In this document: positions 23,791 through 32,281 of the stretch, piece by piece
Position numbering within the stretch: the stretch's first letter is position 1
Layout of the letters: each line of letters begins with the position of its first letter
NCBI RefSeq assembly: GCF_039534165.1
Contig: NZ_BAAAUX010000016.1
Span: 124,001-188,000, forward strand
Reading direction: 5' to 3'
DNA from: Saccharopolyspora_D taberi
GTDB taxonomy: Bacteria; Actinomycetota; Actinomycetes; Mycobacteriales; Pseudonocardiaceae
Length of the DNA: 64,000 nt
Notes under the pieces: generated by a model
What the model saw: the letters and a program-made list of their open reading frames with translations, nothing else
The model's database searches: none
What the model was told of the DNA's origin: nothing
Translations under genes and position numbers: made by a program

Positions 23791-23843
23791 GTAGGACGGT
23801 GATCTGCTTCGTAGCGAGGACTCCTGGCTGAGTGGAGGTTCCG

Positions 23844-26800
23844 TTGGCGCACCGCAGAACCGCGATCACCCTGTCCGCCGCAGTCGTGCTGGGGCTGGTG
23901 GCGGCCCCGACCGCCGGAAGTGCTCCGCTCGGGCCGCCACCGGTCGAAGACGCACCGAACGGGTCTTCGGCGCCGGTGTCGGCGGTTAGTGCGCTCCGCG
24001 CCGGCACGGCGGACGGCATCGAAACGGACAGCGTGACCAAGCCGGTCGCGCCGGGTCTGGAGCTCACCGAGTTCGACCGATTCGGCCCTGCCGGCTGGAT
24101 TCGCGGTGACGTCCTGACTGCCGATCTCGCCGAATCCCGCCTCGAACCGCGGTACCTCAACCCCGGCTCTGCTTCGGGGCCGAAGCCGCTGTCCGAGCAG
24201 GCGGCACGTGCGGGCGCGGTCGCCGGGGTCAACGGGGACTTCTTCGACATCGGCGTCACGGGTGCCCCGGTCGGCGTCGGAATGGGTGACGGGCAGCTGC
24301 TCAACGCCCCGGCAGGCGGGCACAACCAGGTCGCGGCGGTCGGCGATCGGCTCGGCGGCCTCATGGAGATCTTCCTCGAAGCCGAGATGACCAGGGCGGA
24401 CGGGACGAAGACCCGGATCACCGACCTGAACGCGCCCAAGGTCTCACCCGAAGGGATCGCCCTCTACACGCCGTACTGGGGCGATGCCTCGCGCAGGAGC
24501 GCCGTCGACGGCGCGTCGAAGGTGACCGAAGTCGAGGTGACGGACGGGGTTGTCAGCCGTGTTGGTGACACACCAGTTGATGGTCCGATTCCGCAGGGTG
24601 CGGTCCGGCTTCTCGGTGTTGGCGCAGGCGCGGATCTTCTCGCATCGGTGCGCCAGGGCGAACCCGTTGACGTCCGGTACGCACCCCGCACCGATGGCGC
24701 CTTGCCTCAGGTCGCAGTAGGCGGGAACAAGGTTCTTCTGCGCGACGGCGTCGTACAGCAGGTCGACGACACTGCACTGCATCCCCGCACTGCGGCGGGA
24801 TTCTCCGCTGACGGCAAGCGGATGTGGTTGGTGACCGTCGACGGACGGCAGGCGGACAGCCGGGGCATGACCGAGCGCGAGCTGGGCGAACACCTGAAGT
24901 CGCTGGGCGCCGACGACGCGATCAACCTCGACGGAGGCGGGTCTTCGACGCTGCTGGCGCGGGAAGAAGGCGAAAACGCGGCTGGCGTTCACAACTCGCC
25001 GTCGGACGGGCACGAACGGCTCGTGCCCAACGGGATCGGCTTCTCTGTCTCCCCGGGCAGCGGGCGGCTCACCGGATTCCGTGTGAGTGCGGGCGACGAC
25101 CGCGCCCTGTCCGGTCTGTCCCGGCGGATGGAAGCCTTCGGCCACGACGAGACGGGTGCACCGGTTGTCGCCACCCCGGAATGGAATGTCTCGCCGGGTG
25201 GCAGCGGGCGGGTGAGCGACGGTGTCTTCCACGCCGGCCAGCCGGGAGAAGCCCAGATCACCGCGAGACTCGCTGAGGCCAAGGGAGAAGCGAAGATCTC
25301 CGTGCTCGGGCCACCGGTGCGGCTCGGCACAAGCACCGAACAGGTGCGCCTCGCGGGCAACGGTGCACAAGGCCGGTTCCAGATCCTCGGTTACGACGCC
25401 GAAGGTTTCGGCACCTGGATCGACCCCGCGGACGTGCGGCTGGAGTACGACGCCAACCAGGTCCGGATCAGCCCGGATGGTGACGGTTTCCTGGTCACCG
25501 CGTTGGTTCCGCTGGCTTCTTCAGTGATCACCGCCCACGTCGGCGACCAGGTCACCAGGCTCGGGGTCACCGTCGGTTCGGAGGCCAAGCCGCTGTCGCC
25601 ACTGGACACGGTGGATGGCTGGAAGGCCAGCGTGTATCCGCAGCCGGTCACCGCGTCGCTGAGCCAGGTCGAGGGACGTGAGGGAACTCCGGCGGTGGGG
25701 CTGGACTACTCGCTGACCGGTACGACCGCCACCCGCGCGGCTTACGTCAACGCCGACCCGATGCTGGATCTTCCTGCGGGAACGCAGAAACTCGGAGTTT
25801 GGGTCAACGGAGACGGCCTAGGAGGCTGGCTCCGGTTCACGCTCACCGACAGCGCGGGAGTGGCCACCACCGTCGACCTCGCCCGGCACGTGGACTGGCA
25901 GGGCTGGCGTTACGTGGAAGCCCCGATTCCCAGCGGTGTCACCGGGTCCGCCAAGCTGCAGCGGATCTACGTCGTCGAGACCGATGGAGCCCGGCAGTAC
26001 GAAGGGCGGCTGGCGTTCGACGATCTCACGGTGTCGGTCGCGCCTCCGGTCGACGTTCCGGAGGACACCGTCCCGGATGACCCGACGGTGGTGCAGAACG
26101 CGGCATTGCCGCCCGGCGGCAACCGCATCGCCGTGGTCAGCGACGCCCAGTTCACGGCGGACGACCCGGTCGGCCCACTGGTCCAGCAGGCCAGGCGGAG
26201 CCTTCGGGACGCCGTGGCCGCGGCTCCGGACCTGGTGGTCATCAACGGCGACTTCGTCGACCGCGGAACGGCCGCGGACTTCGACCTCGCACGCAGGATC
26301 ATCGACGAGGAGCTGGGCGACCGGGTGCCCTGGTTCTACGTCCCGGGCAACCACGAGTCCTACGGGCCGGGAGACCTCAGCGAGTTCAGCGCGGAGTTCG
26401 GCCCGGCGTACCGGGTGGCCGATTCGAGGGGAACGAGGGTCATCACCCTGGACTCCTCCCGCGGAACGCTCCGGGAAGGCGGATTCGAGCAGGTCAGGAT
26501 GCTTCGGTCCGCGCTGGATTCCGCCGTTGCTGATCCCGGAGTCCGGTCGGTGGCGGTGTTCCTGCACCACCCGATCGACGATCCGGCCCCGGCCGACGCC
26601 TCCGAGCTCAGCGACCAGAAGGAAGCCGATCTGCTGACCCGCTGGCTCACCGACTTCGAGCGGCGGAGCGGAAAGCCGGCCGTTGCCGTGACCGCGCACG
26701 CCGGAGCCTTCCACGCATCCACTGTGGACGGAGTTCCCTACGAGGTGAACGGGAACGCAGGCAAGGCGCCCGCTCTGGCGCCGGAGGACGGCGGCTTCAC

Positions 26801-27161
26801 CGGCACCAGCCTGCTGCGGATCGACGCGCGCGAACAGGAACCGATCCGCTGGGAGACCCGTCCGCACGTGGACGAGCTGAGGCTTGACGCTCCTGCGGAG
26901 CTGGCTGCCGGGAAGTCAGCTGGTGTGCGGTCGGAACTCGTGCAGGCGGGTCGCGTGATCCCGGTCGGATACCCGGTGAGCGCCCGCTGGGAGGGCTCGC
27001 CCGAGGTGCACATCGGCCCGCGCGAAGACGCCGGACGGGACCACGTCATGAACTTCGATCCCACGACCGGCGAGGTGACCGGACTTCGCCCAGGGAGCGG
27101 GGAACTGGCCGTGATCGTCAACGGGGTGAAGCGCAGCACTCGGGTCGTGGTCACTCCATAG
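23844..27161 (+). CDS. Large secreted phosphodiester glycosidase/metallophosphoesterase fusion
   Basis: About 1105 residues. A signal peptide (LAHRRTAITLSAAVVLGLVAAPTAGSA) is followed by a phosphodiester glycosidase (NAGPA-type) domain, about 75-410, with NGDFFD and INLDGGGSSTLL. Middle Ig-like and sugar-binding-like beta domains (about 410-750) precede a calcineurin-like metallophosphoesterase (about 765-990) with INGDFVDRG, VPGNHES and LHHP. The first metal motif reads SDAQF, with Gln where His is usual. TTG 23844 has GGAGG five bases upstream; GTG 23832 is in frame but has no ribosome site. The pairing suggests extracellular cleavage of a sugar-phosphate diester and then the phosphate. Substrate, perhaps wall teichoic acid or glycolipid, is inference. 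Confidence 0.85.
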   Translation: MAHRRTAITLSAAVVLGLVAAPTAGSAPLGPPPVEDAPNGSSAPVSAVSALRAGTADGIETDSVTKPVAPGLELTEFDRFGPAGWIRGDVLTADLAESRLEPRYLNPGSASGPKPLSEQAARAGAVAGVNGDFFDIGVTGAPVGVGMGDGQLLNAPAGGHNQVAAVGDRLGGLMEIFLEAEMTRADGTKTRITDLNAPKVSPEGIALYTPYWGDASRRSAVDGASKVTEVEVTDGVVSRVGDTPVDGPIPQGAVRLLGVGAGADLLASVRQGEPVDVRYAPRTDGALPQVAVGGNKVLLRDGVVQQVDDTALHPRTAAGFSADGKRMWLVTVDGRQADSRGMTERELGEHLKSLGADDAINLDGGGSSTLLAREEGENAAGVHNSPSDGHERLVPNGIGFSVSPGSGRLTGFRVSAGDDRALSGLSRRMEAFGHDETGAPVVATPEWNVSPGGSGRVSDGVFHAGQPGEAQITARLAEAKGEAKISVLGPPVRLGTSTEQVRLAGNGAQGRFQILGYDAEGFGTWIDPADVRLEYDANQVRISPDGDGFLVTALVPLASSVITAHVGDQVTRLGVTVGSEAKPLSPLDTVDGWKASVYPQPVTASLSQVEGREGTPAVGLDYSLTGTTATRAAYVNADPMLDLPAGTQKLGVWVNGDGLGGWLRFTLTDSAGVATTVDLARHVDWQGWRYVEAPIPSGVTGSAKLQRIYVVETDGARQYEGRLAFDDLTVSVAPPVDVPEDTVPDDPTVVQNAALPPGGNRIAVVSDAQFTADDPVGPLVQQARRSLRDAVAAAPDLVVINGDFVDRGTAADFDLARRIIDEELGDRVPWFYVPGNHESYGPGDLSEFSAEFGPAYRVADSRGTRVITLDSSRGTLREGGFEQVRMLRSALDSAVADPGVRSVAVFLHHPIDDPAPADASELSDQKEADLLTRWLTDFERRSGKPAVAVTAHAGAFHASTVDGVPYEVNGNAGKAPALAPEDGGFTGTSLLRIDAREQEPIRWETRPHVDELRLDAPAELAAGKSAGVRSELVQAGRVIPVGYPVSARWEGSPEVHIGPREDAGRDHVMNFDPTTGEVTGLRPGSGELAVIVNGVKRSTRVVVTP

Positions 27162-27188
27162 TGGATTTTGCGGTGGTTTCCGGTTGAG

Positions 27189-27216
27189 TTATCCACAGGG
27201 GAGGGGTTAGTCCACA
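27189..27216. promoter_or_regulatory. Perfect DnaA box TTATCCACA plus a degenerate second copy
   Basis: TTATCCACA at 27189-27197 is an exact DnaA-box match. TTAGTCCACA at 27207-27216 is a weaker repeat with the same TCCACAGG tail, 19-20 bases on. They lie in the 108 bases before the DUF4192 gene. This could be regulatory or titrate DnaA. There are too few boxes, and no DnaN/DnaA genes, for an origin. Confidence 0.5.
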
Positions 27217-27269
27217 GGTTCGGAAACTGACCCTGTCGAAGGCGGCGCGGTGCTGTCGATCCTGTGTGC

Positions 27270-28319
27270 ATGACCGGATTGCTTCGCACCACAGTTGGAA
27301 TTTCCGAGCCCGGTGAAGTCCTGGCAGCTGTCCCGCATCTGCTCGGCTTCACCCCAGAAGACTCCCTGGTGCTGATCACGCTCAGATCAGCACCGAACGC
27401 GGCCCGCTTCGGCGTCACGTTGCGGATCGACCTGCCCGGACCGGGCCAGGAACAGGACATCGCCCATCACCTGATCCTCGGCCCGATGCGAAGTCACCGG
27501 GTGGATTCGGTGATCCTGGTGGTCGTCGGTGAAAGCTGCGGCGATCCGCCGGACCTCCCCGGCGGAAGTCCACCCCACGGCGAACTGATCGACTCCCTGC
27601 GGGAAGTCCTTGCGGCGACCGGGATTCCGGTGACTCTGGCGTTGTGGACGCCGGAGATCGCCGCCGGCAAGCCGTGGTCCTGCTACGGCAGCGGAGTCCG
27701 AGGTGTGCTGCCCGATCCGAAGATCTCGCCGGTCGGAACGGTGACCGCGGCAGCCGGGTCGGTCACCTTCGAGAGCCGCAAGCAACTGGAAGACCTCGTC
27801 ACCCCGGAGCCTGCCGAGCACATCGCACGCCGGGCCGCACGGTTGGACGTCCTGACCGAGGAGCGCGAAGAACACCCGACCTCCGCGAGACAGGACCTGG
27901 AACTCGTGCGCGGCGCGGTGCGGCGGACGGCCGAAGGTTCCGCGCTGACCGAAGACGACCACCTCCAGGTGCTGCTTGCGGTCTCCGACAGCCGCGTGCG
28001 CGACCTCGCCTTGGGCCTGGCCCTCGGCGACACCGCCCACGCGGCCGAACAGCTCTGGCTCACCCTCGTCCGCAAAGCTCCCGCCCCGGAGATCGCGGAC
28101 GTGGCAGCCCTGCTTGCCTTCTCCGCCTACCTCCGGGGTGACGGGCCGCTCGCGGGCATAGCCCTGGACCGGGCGGAGTCGGCCCGGCCCGAACACAGCC
28201 TGACCCGCCTGCTTCGGCAGGCACTCGACATCGGTTTCCCGGTGGAAAAGCTGGTCACCGTGGCCAGGGAAGCCGCCGAGGACGCAGAAATCCTGATCAA
28301 AGAGGACGGTGCGTGGTGA
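27270..28319 (+). CDS. DUF4192 family protein
   Basis: 349 residues beginning MTGLLRTTVGISEPGEVLAAVPHLLGFTPEDSLVLITLR, the characteristic opening of actinobacterial DUF4192 proteins. Helical segments follow, with an acidic, Ala-rich C-terminal half. No signal peptide or span, so it is cytoplasmic. ATG 27270 is preferred over GTG 27264. The upstream region contains a DnaA box. It converges on galE with 23 bases between stops. Function is unknown for the family. Confidence 0.8.
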   Translation: MTGLLRTTVGISEPGEVLAAVPHLLGFTPEDSLVLITLRSAPNAARFGVTLRIDLPGPGQEQDIAHHLILGPMRSHRVDSVILVVVGESCGDPPDLPGGSPPHGELIDSLREVLAATGIPVTLALWTPEIAAGKPWSCYGSGVRGVLPDPKISPVGTVTAAAGSVTFESRKQLEDLVTPEPAEHIARRAARLDVLTEEREEHPTSARQDLELVRGAVRRTAEGSALTEDDHLQVLLAVSDSRVRDLALGLALGDTAHAAEQLWLTLVRKAPAPEIADVAALLAFSAYLRGDGPLAGIALDRAESARPEHSLTRLLRQALDIGFPVEKLVTVAREAAEDAEILIKEDGAW

Positions 28320-28342
28320 TTGCGACGACTAGGACGGCGACC

Positions 28343-29305
28343 TCAGGACTGGTGACGCGCGCGAGTGAACTCCCACGCGTCACGCACGATCACCTCAAGG
28401 TCCGCGTGCTTCGGTTGCCACGAGAGCGCGCTGCGAGCGCGCTCGCTCGACGCCACCAGCGTCGCGGGGTCGCCGGCGCGGCGCGGTGCGACAAGTGCGG
28501 GAATCGGGTGCCCGGTCACCTTCCGGCAGGTGTCGATCACCTGCTCGACGGAGAAACCGGTCCCGTTGCCCAGGTTGTAGATCCGGTGCTCGCCGGGCGT
28601 GGCGTGCTCCAGTGCGAGCAGGTGCGCGTCGGCGAGGTCGGTGACGTGGATGTAGTCGCGGACGCAGGTCCCGTCCTCGGTGGGCCAGTCGTCGCCGAAG
28701 ATCTGGACCTGTTCCCGCTGGCCCAGCGCGACCTGGAGCACGATCGGGATCAGGTGGGTCTCGACGGTGTGCCGCTCCCCGAAGCCCTGGTGGGCGCCCG
28801 CGACGTTGAAGTACCGCAGGCTCGTCGCGGCCAGGCCGTGGGCGGAGGCGTAGGAGCTGATCGCGTGGTCGATGGCGAGCTTGCTGGCGCCGTAGGTGTT
28901 GGTCGGCCGGGTGGCCGCGGTCTCGGGGATCGGCACCACGTCGGGCTCGCCGTAGGTCGCGGCCGTCGACGAGAACACCAGTCGTGGCGTGCCGTGCTCC
29001 CGCACCGCCTCCAGCAGGCGCAGCGACGTGACCACGTTGCCCTGCCAGTACTTGAAGGGATCCTGCATCGACTCACCGACCAGCGACTTCGCCGCGAAGT
29101 GCAGCACGCCGTCGAAGGACTCCGCGAGCAGATCGCCCGCGGCCTCGGCGATATCCGCCTCGACGAACTTGCAGCCATTCGGAACCGCGTCGGCGTGGCC
29201 GGTCGACAGGTCGTCGACCACGACGACCTCGTGCCCGGCTTCCAGCAGGCGTGCCGCGCACACGCTGCCGACGTATCCGGCGCCGCCTGTCACGAGGAGC
29301 TTCAA
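28343..29305 (-). CDS. galE: UDP-glucose 4-epimerase GalE
   Basis: Extended SDR enzyme interconverting UDP-glucose and UDP-galactose for galactose use and envelope galactans. It has an N-terminal GGAGYVG NAD site, DDLSTGH, the LHFAAKSLVGES region, catalytic SSTAATYG with Ser/Thr, the YGASKLAID (YxxxK) site near residue 138, and RYFNVAGA. 320 residues. The start is TTG 29305 with a weak AAGG about ten bases upstream. It is the last gene of ideR-galK-galE, 69 bases after galK. A galE gene also follows the DtxR-type regulator in Corynebacterium glutamicum. Confidence 0.93.
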   Translation of the reverse strand: MKLLVTGGAGYVGSVCAARLLEAGHEVVVVDDLSTGHADAVPNGCKFVEADIAEAAGDLLAESFDGVLHFAAKSLVGESMQDPFKYWQGNVVTSLRLLEAVREHGTPRLVFSSTAATYGEPDVVPIPETAATRPTNTYGASKLAIDHAISSYASAHGLAATSLRYFNVAGAHQGFGERHTVETHLIPIVLQVALGQREQVQIFGDDWPTEDGTCVRDYIHVTDLADAHLLALEHATPGEHRIYNLGNGTGFSVEQVIDTCRKVTGHPIPALVAPRRAGDPATLVASSERARSALSWQPKHADLEVIVRDAWEFTRARHQS

Positions 29306-29335
29306 CTGCGTACTGCCTTCCCTTGGTGGTCGGGT

Positions 29336-29357
29336 GCGGCCGTCGGCCGACGGCCGC
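29336..29357. repeat. 22-bp perfect palindrome between galK and galE
   Basis: GCGGCCGTCGG-CCGACGGCCGC with no loop, in the 69-base gap. It could form a hairpin in the mRNA or serve as a dyad protein site. Role unknown. Confidence 0.6.
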
Positions 29358-29374
29358 TCAGGGTACTGCGCCGG

Positions 29375-30553
29375 TCACCGGTCCCTGCCCGCGCCTGCGG
29401 CGGGGACCGCGGTGAACAGCCGGGGGGTGGTCAGGGCACGTGCGGCGAAGGCGTCGAGCACCTGCCGCTCGACGCGCTCCCGGTCCTCGGTCCGGACCAG
29501 CGCGATGGCCGAACCGCCGAAGCCGCCGCCGGTCATGCGCGCACCGACCGCCCCGGCCGCCAGCGCGCTGTCCACCGCCAGATCGAGCTCTGGGCACGAG
29601 ATCTTGTAGTCGTCGCGCATGCTCGCGTGCGACTCGTTCAGCAGCGGCCCGATCGCGGCGATCGCGCCCGCGCGGAGTCGGTCGACAGTGGCCAGGACGC
29701 GTTCGTTCTCGGTGACGATGTGCCGGACAAGAGGACGCAGTTCGCCGGGGAGTTTGGCGAAGGCATTATCGAGGTCTTCCACCGACAGATCCCTAAGCGC
29801 CTTGATTTCCAGCAACTCCGCCGCGCGCTCGCATCCCCGGCGGCGTTCTCCATAGCCGGATTCGCCATGCGAATGCTTCACTCGCGTGTCGATCACGAGA
29901 ACTTCGAGTCCGCTTGCGGATGCGTCGAAAGGAATCTGCTCGGTTTCTCCGGAGCGCACGTCGAAGAACAGAGCGTGTGCGGCGGTGCACGCCAACGATG
30001 CGGTCTGGTCCAGCAGACCGGTCGGCGCGCCGGAGAAGTCGTTCTCCGCGTGCTGCACCAGCAGCGCGATCTCGGCAAGGCTCGGCGCGCCCTCCGAACC
30101 AGGGGCGCGGTCCGCCGTGTGCAGCAGTGCGAGGGCCACGGCGCATTCGAGCGCGTGGGACGACGACAGCCCGGCCCCGGTCGGGACATCCCCGACGATG
30201 ATCAGGTCGGCGCCGGGAAGCGCGATGCCCGCGTCGCGAAGCGCCCACGCGACACCGGCGGGGTAGGTGGCCCAGCCACCGGGCTGGCCAGGGGACAGCC
30301 CGGTGATGGACAGCAGCGGGGCGCGGTGCAGCTCGCCGTCGCTGCCCAGCGTGGCGATCGACAGCTGTCCGTCCGTGCGCGGCGCCACCGCCACCGCGGT
30401 CCGGTGCGGGAGCGCGAAGGGGAGCACGAACCCGTCGTTGTAGTCGGTGTGCTCACCGATGAGGTTGACCCGGCCGGGAGCCGACCAGACCGCGCCCGGG
30501 GCACGGCCGTGCTCTCCGGTGAAGGTGCTTGCCGCCCTGTCCGTCAGGCTCAC
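29375..30553 (-). CDS. galK: Galactokinase GalK
   Basis: GHMP kinase phosphorylating galactose at C1 with ATP. The galactokinase signature GRVNLIGEHTDYNDGFVLP is near residue 28-46. The ATP-binding glycine/serine loop is GAGLSSSHALECAVALAL near 125 (SSSHA in place of the commoner SSSAA), and MTGGGFGGSAIAL is near the C-terminus. 392 residues. The GTG start overlaps the ideR stop as GTGA, so galK is translationally coupled to the iron regulator gene. Confidence 0.94.
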   Translation of the reverse strand: MSLTDRAASTFTGEHGRAPGAVWSAPGRVNLIGEHTDYNDGFVLPFALPHRTAVAVAPRTDGQLSIATLGSDGELHRAPLLSITGLSPGQPGGWATYPAGVAWALRDAGIALPGADLIIVGDVPTGAGLSSSHALECAVALALLHTADRAPGSEGAPSLAEIALLVQHAENDFSGAPTGLLDQTASLACTAAHALFFDVRSGETEQIPFDASASGLEVLVIDTRVKHSHGESGYGERRRGCERAAELLEIKALRDLSVEDLDNAFAKLPGELRPLVRHIVTENERVLATVDRLRAGAIAAIGPLLNESHASMRDDYKISCPELDLAVDSALAAGAVGARMTGGGFGGSAIALVRTEDRERVERQVLDAFAARALTTPRLFTAVPAAGAGRDR

Positions 30554-31245
30554 TTGACGCGCACCATCACCGCGTGCGCGATGCTCGGCTGGAGCAGCGT
30601 GCTGCCCTCGGCGCCCTGGACCTCGATCGGCTTGCTGACACCGACGACGGAGACGACGTCGATCTCGTTGCCGGGTACGACGCCGACCTGCTTGAGCTCG
30701 CTCATGAGGTCGGGGTCGAGCTGGACGTGCTCGGCGATCCGGCAGACCAGGGCGCGGCCGCCACCGCTGCGGGCGACCTCGTCCACTCGCTGGAGGTCGG
30801 TGTCCACGGCCTCCGCGGACTCACCGACGCCCAGCTCGTCGAGCCCGGGGATCGGGTTGCCGTACGGCGAGGTCGTGGGGTTGCCGAGGAGCTTGACGAG
30901 CTTGCGCTCGACGGCCTCGCTCATCACGTGCTCCCAGCGGCACGCCTCCAGGTGCACCTGCTCCCACTCGAGCCCGATGACGTCGACCAGCAGCCGTTCG
31001 GCCAGGCGGTGCTTGCGCATGACGCTGATGGCGCGGGAGCGGCCGATCTTGGTGAGTTCGAGATGCCGGTCCTCCGCGACGGTCAGCAGGCCGTCACGCT
31101 CCATGCGGGCGACCGTCTGGCTCACGGTCGGGCCGCTCTGCTCCAGCCGTTCGGCGATCCGGGCGCGGAGCGGAACCACACCTTCCTCTTCGAGGTCGTA
31201 AATGGTGCGGAGGTACATCTCGGTGGTATCGATGAGATCGTTCAC
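30550..31245 (-). CDS. ideR: Iron-dependent regulator IdeR (DtxR family)
   Basis: Fe(II)-activated repressor of siderophore and iron-uptake genes. The N-terminal winged helix (LIDTTEMYLRTIYDLEEEGVVPLRARIAERLEQSGPTVSQTVARMERDGLL) is almost identical to M. tuberculosis IdeR. The dimerisation domain carries the metal ligands in MRKHRLAERLLVDVIGLEWEQVHLEACRWEHVMSE (Cys, His, Glu, about 75-110), and a C-terminal SH3-like domain follows. GTG 31245 is chosen because GGGGAG lies upstream and the protein then starts like IdeR (231 residues). Direct and inverted repeats just upstream do not match the iron-box consensus. Confidence 0.95.
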   Translation of the reverse strand: MNDLIDTTEMYLRTIYDLEEEGVVPLRARIAERLEQSGPTVSQTVARMERDGLLTVAEDRHLELTKIGRSRAISVMRKHRLAERLLVDVIGLEWEQVHLEACRWEHVMSEAVERKLVKLLGNPTTSPYGNPIPGLDELGVGESAEAVDTDLQRVDEVARSGGGRALVCRIAEHVQLDPDLMSELKQVGVVPGNEIDVVSVVGVSKPIEVQGAEGSTLLQPSIAHAVMVRVK

Positions 31246-31260
31246 GTCGGCTCCCCATTC

Positions 31261-31312
31261 AGTCCCAACCACGATGCTAGTCCCAACGGGCGACAGGCGG
31301 TCAGTGGTTGGG
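31261..31312. repeat. Direct and inverted repeats in the ideR/sulfurtransferase divergent region
   Basis: AGTCCCAAC occurs at 31261-31269 and 31279-31287. CCCAACCAC at 31264-31272 is inverted as GTGGTTGGG at 31304-31312. The 124-base region lies between divergent starts, so these may be binding sites for one regulator. They are unlike the DtxR/IdeR box. Confidence 0.5.
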
Positions 31313-31369
31313 GAGTTGACTTGCCGGTCATTTCCGACAGACCTCGTCGCCGGGGTACGAAAGGCTGTC

Positions 31370-32218
31370 ATGAACCCTTTGACTAGTACTGATGATCTCA
31401 TGGCGCGCCTCCGTGACGAGCCACCGGTCCTGCTCGATGTGCGCTGGTCGCTGCTCGGGCCGCCGGGCAAGCAGGACTACGAGCGGGGTCACCTTCCGGG
31501 GGCGGTGTTCGTCGATCTGGACACCGAACTGGCGTCCCCTCCGGGCGCCGGTGGGCGGCACCCGTTGCCCGACCCGGCGGCCCTCGAACGGACCCTGCGC
31601 CGATGCGGAGTCAGCCGGGACCGCGCCGTCGTCGTCTACGACGCCGACAACGGCTCGGTCGCGGCCCGCGCGTGGTGGTTGCTGCGCTGGGCCGGGCATC
31701 CCGACGTTCGGGTGCTCGACGGCGGCTACGCGGCGTGGGTGGCCGAGGGGCGTCCGGTGACGACGGATCCGGTGGTTCCGGCCGAGGGTGATTTCGAGGT
31801 GCGGCCCGGGTCCATGCCCGTGGTGGACGCCGACGCTGCAGCCTCCCTCGCTCGCGAAGGTGCCCTGCTCGACGCTCGCGCGCCCGAGCGGTACCGCGGG
31901 GACACCGAGCCGCTCGACGCTCGGGCGGGCCACATTCCCGGTGCCGTGAACGCTCCGTTCGCCGAGCACGTCGACAGCAGCGGGAAGTGGCGTCCGGCGC
32001 AGGAACTCGCTGAGCGGTTCGCGCAGCTCGGCGTGGAGACCTCGTCGCCTGTCGGTGCCTACTGCGGTTCGGGTGTCACGGCGTGCTCGGTTCTCCTGGC
32101 GCTGGAGCATGCGGGTCTGAGCACCGCTGAGCGCCCGGCGGTTCTGTACGCGGGTTCGTGGTCGGAGTGGTCGGCCGATCCGTCGCGGCCGGTGGCCACC
32201 GGACAGGAGGCAGGCTGA
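31370..32218 (+). CDS. Two-domain rhodanese-type sulfurtransferase (SseA-like)
   Basis: 282 residues in two rhodanese domains. The first is structural (about 1-130, DVRWSLLGPPGKQDYERGHLPGAVFVDLD). The second is catalytic (about 150-280), with DARAPERYRG and the active-site loop YCGSGVTAC holding the persulfide cysteine near residue 228. The loop sequence CGSGVTA is typical of mercaptopyruvate/thiosulfate sulfurtransferases. ATG 31370 has AAGG just upstream. It precedes the acuC leader by 12 bases, so acuC-pat may share this transcript. A thiosulfate-type transporter gene lies 5 kb away. Confidence 0.88.
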   Translation: MNPLTSTDDLMARLRDEPPVLLDVRWSLLGPPGKQDYERGHLPGAVFVDLDTELASPPGAGGRHPLPDPAALERTLRRCGVSRDRAVVVYDADNGSVAARAWWLLRWAGHPDVRVLDGGYAAWVAEGRPVTTDPVVPAEGDFEVRPGSMPVVDADAAASLAREGALLDARAPERYRGDTEPLDARAGHIPGAVNAPFAEHVDSSGKWRPAQELAERFAQLGVETSSPVGAYCGSGVTACSVLLALEHAGLSTAERPAVLYAGSWSEWSADPSRPVATGQEAG

Positions 32219-32224
32219 GGAGGT

Positions 32225-32254
32225 GTGTTCATGAACACTGTGTCGGCCGACACA
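32225..32254. promoter_or_regulatory. Two abutting perfect palindromes before acuC
   Basis: GTGTTCATGAACAC (32225-32238) is followed without gap by TGTGTCGGCCGACACA (32239-32254). Both are perfect dyads, of 14 and 16 bases. They lie within the leader ORF and could be operators or successive RNA hairpins near the ribosome site. Confidence 0.7.
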
Positions 32255-32281
32255 GGAGAGGTAGCTTCCCCCTATGGCTAA
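32231..32281 (+). CDS. Candidate 16-residue leader peptide overlapping the acuC start
   Basis: ATG 32231 has a strong ribosome site GAGGAGG (32217-32223) seven bases upstream. The frame reads MNTVSADTGEVASPYG and stops at TAA 32279-32281, inside the first codons of acuC (ATG 32274). acuC itself has only GGAGAGG twelve bases away, too far to be efficient. This is the layout of translational coupling by a short leader. It is not recognised from any family; expression is inferred. Confidence 0.5.
   Translation: MNTVSADTGEVASPYG

Noticed and set aside
27189..27216. Chromosomal or plasmid replication origin
   Set aside because: Only one perfect and one weak DnaA box, no AT-rich unwinding region, and no replication genes nearby.
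29336..29357. The 22-bp palindrome as a terminator ending galK transcription
   Set aside because: It has no loop or T-run, and galE just downstream shows no clear promoter of its own, so read-through is more likely. Kept only as a repeat.
28313..31201. A 962-codon plus-strand frame
   Set aside because: Antisense to galE, galK and ideR, which carry full family motifs; this frame shows none.
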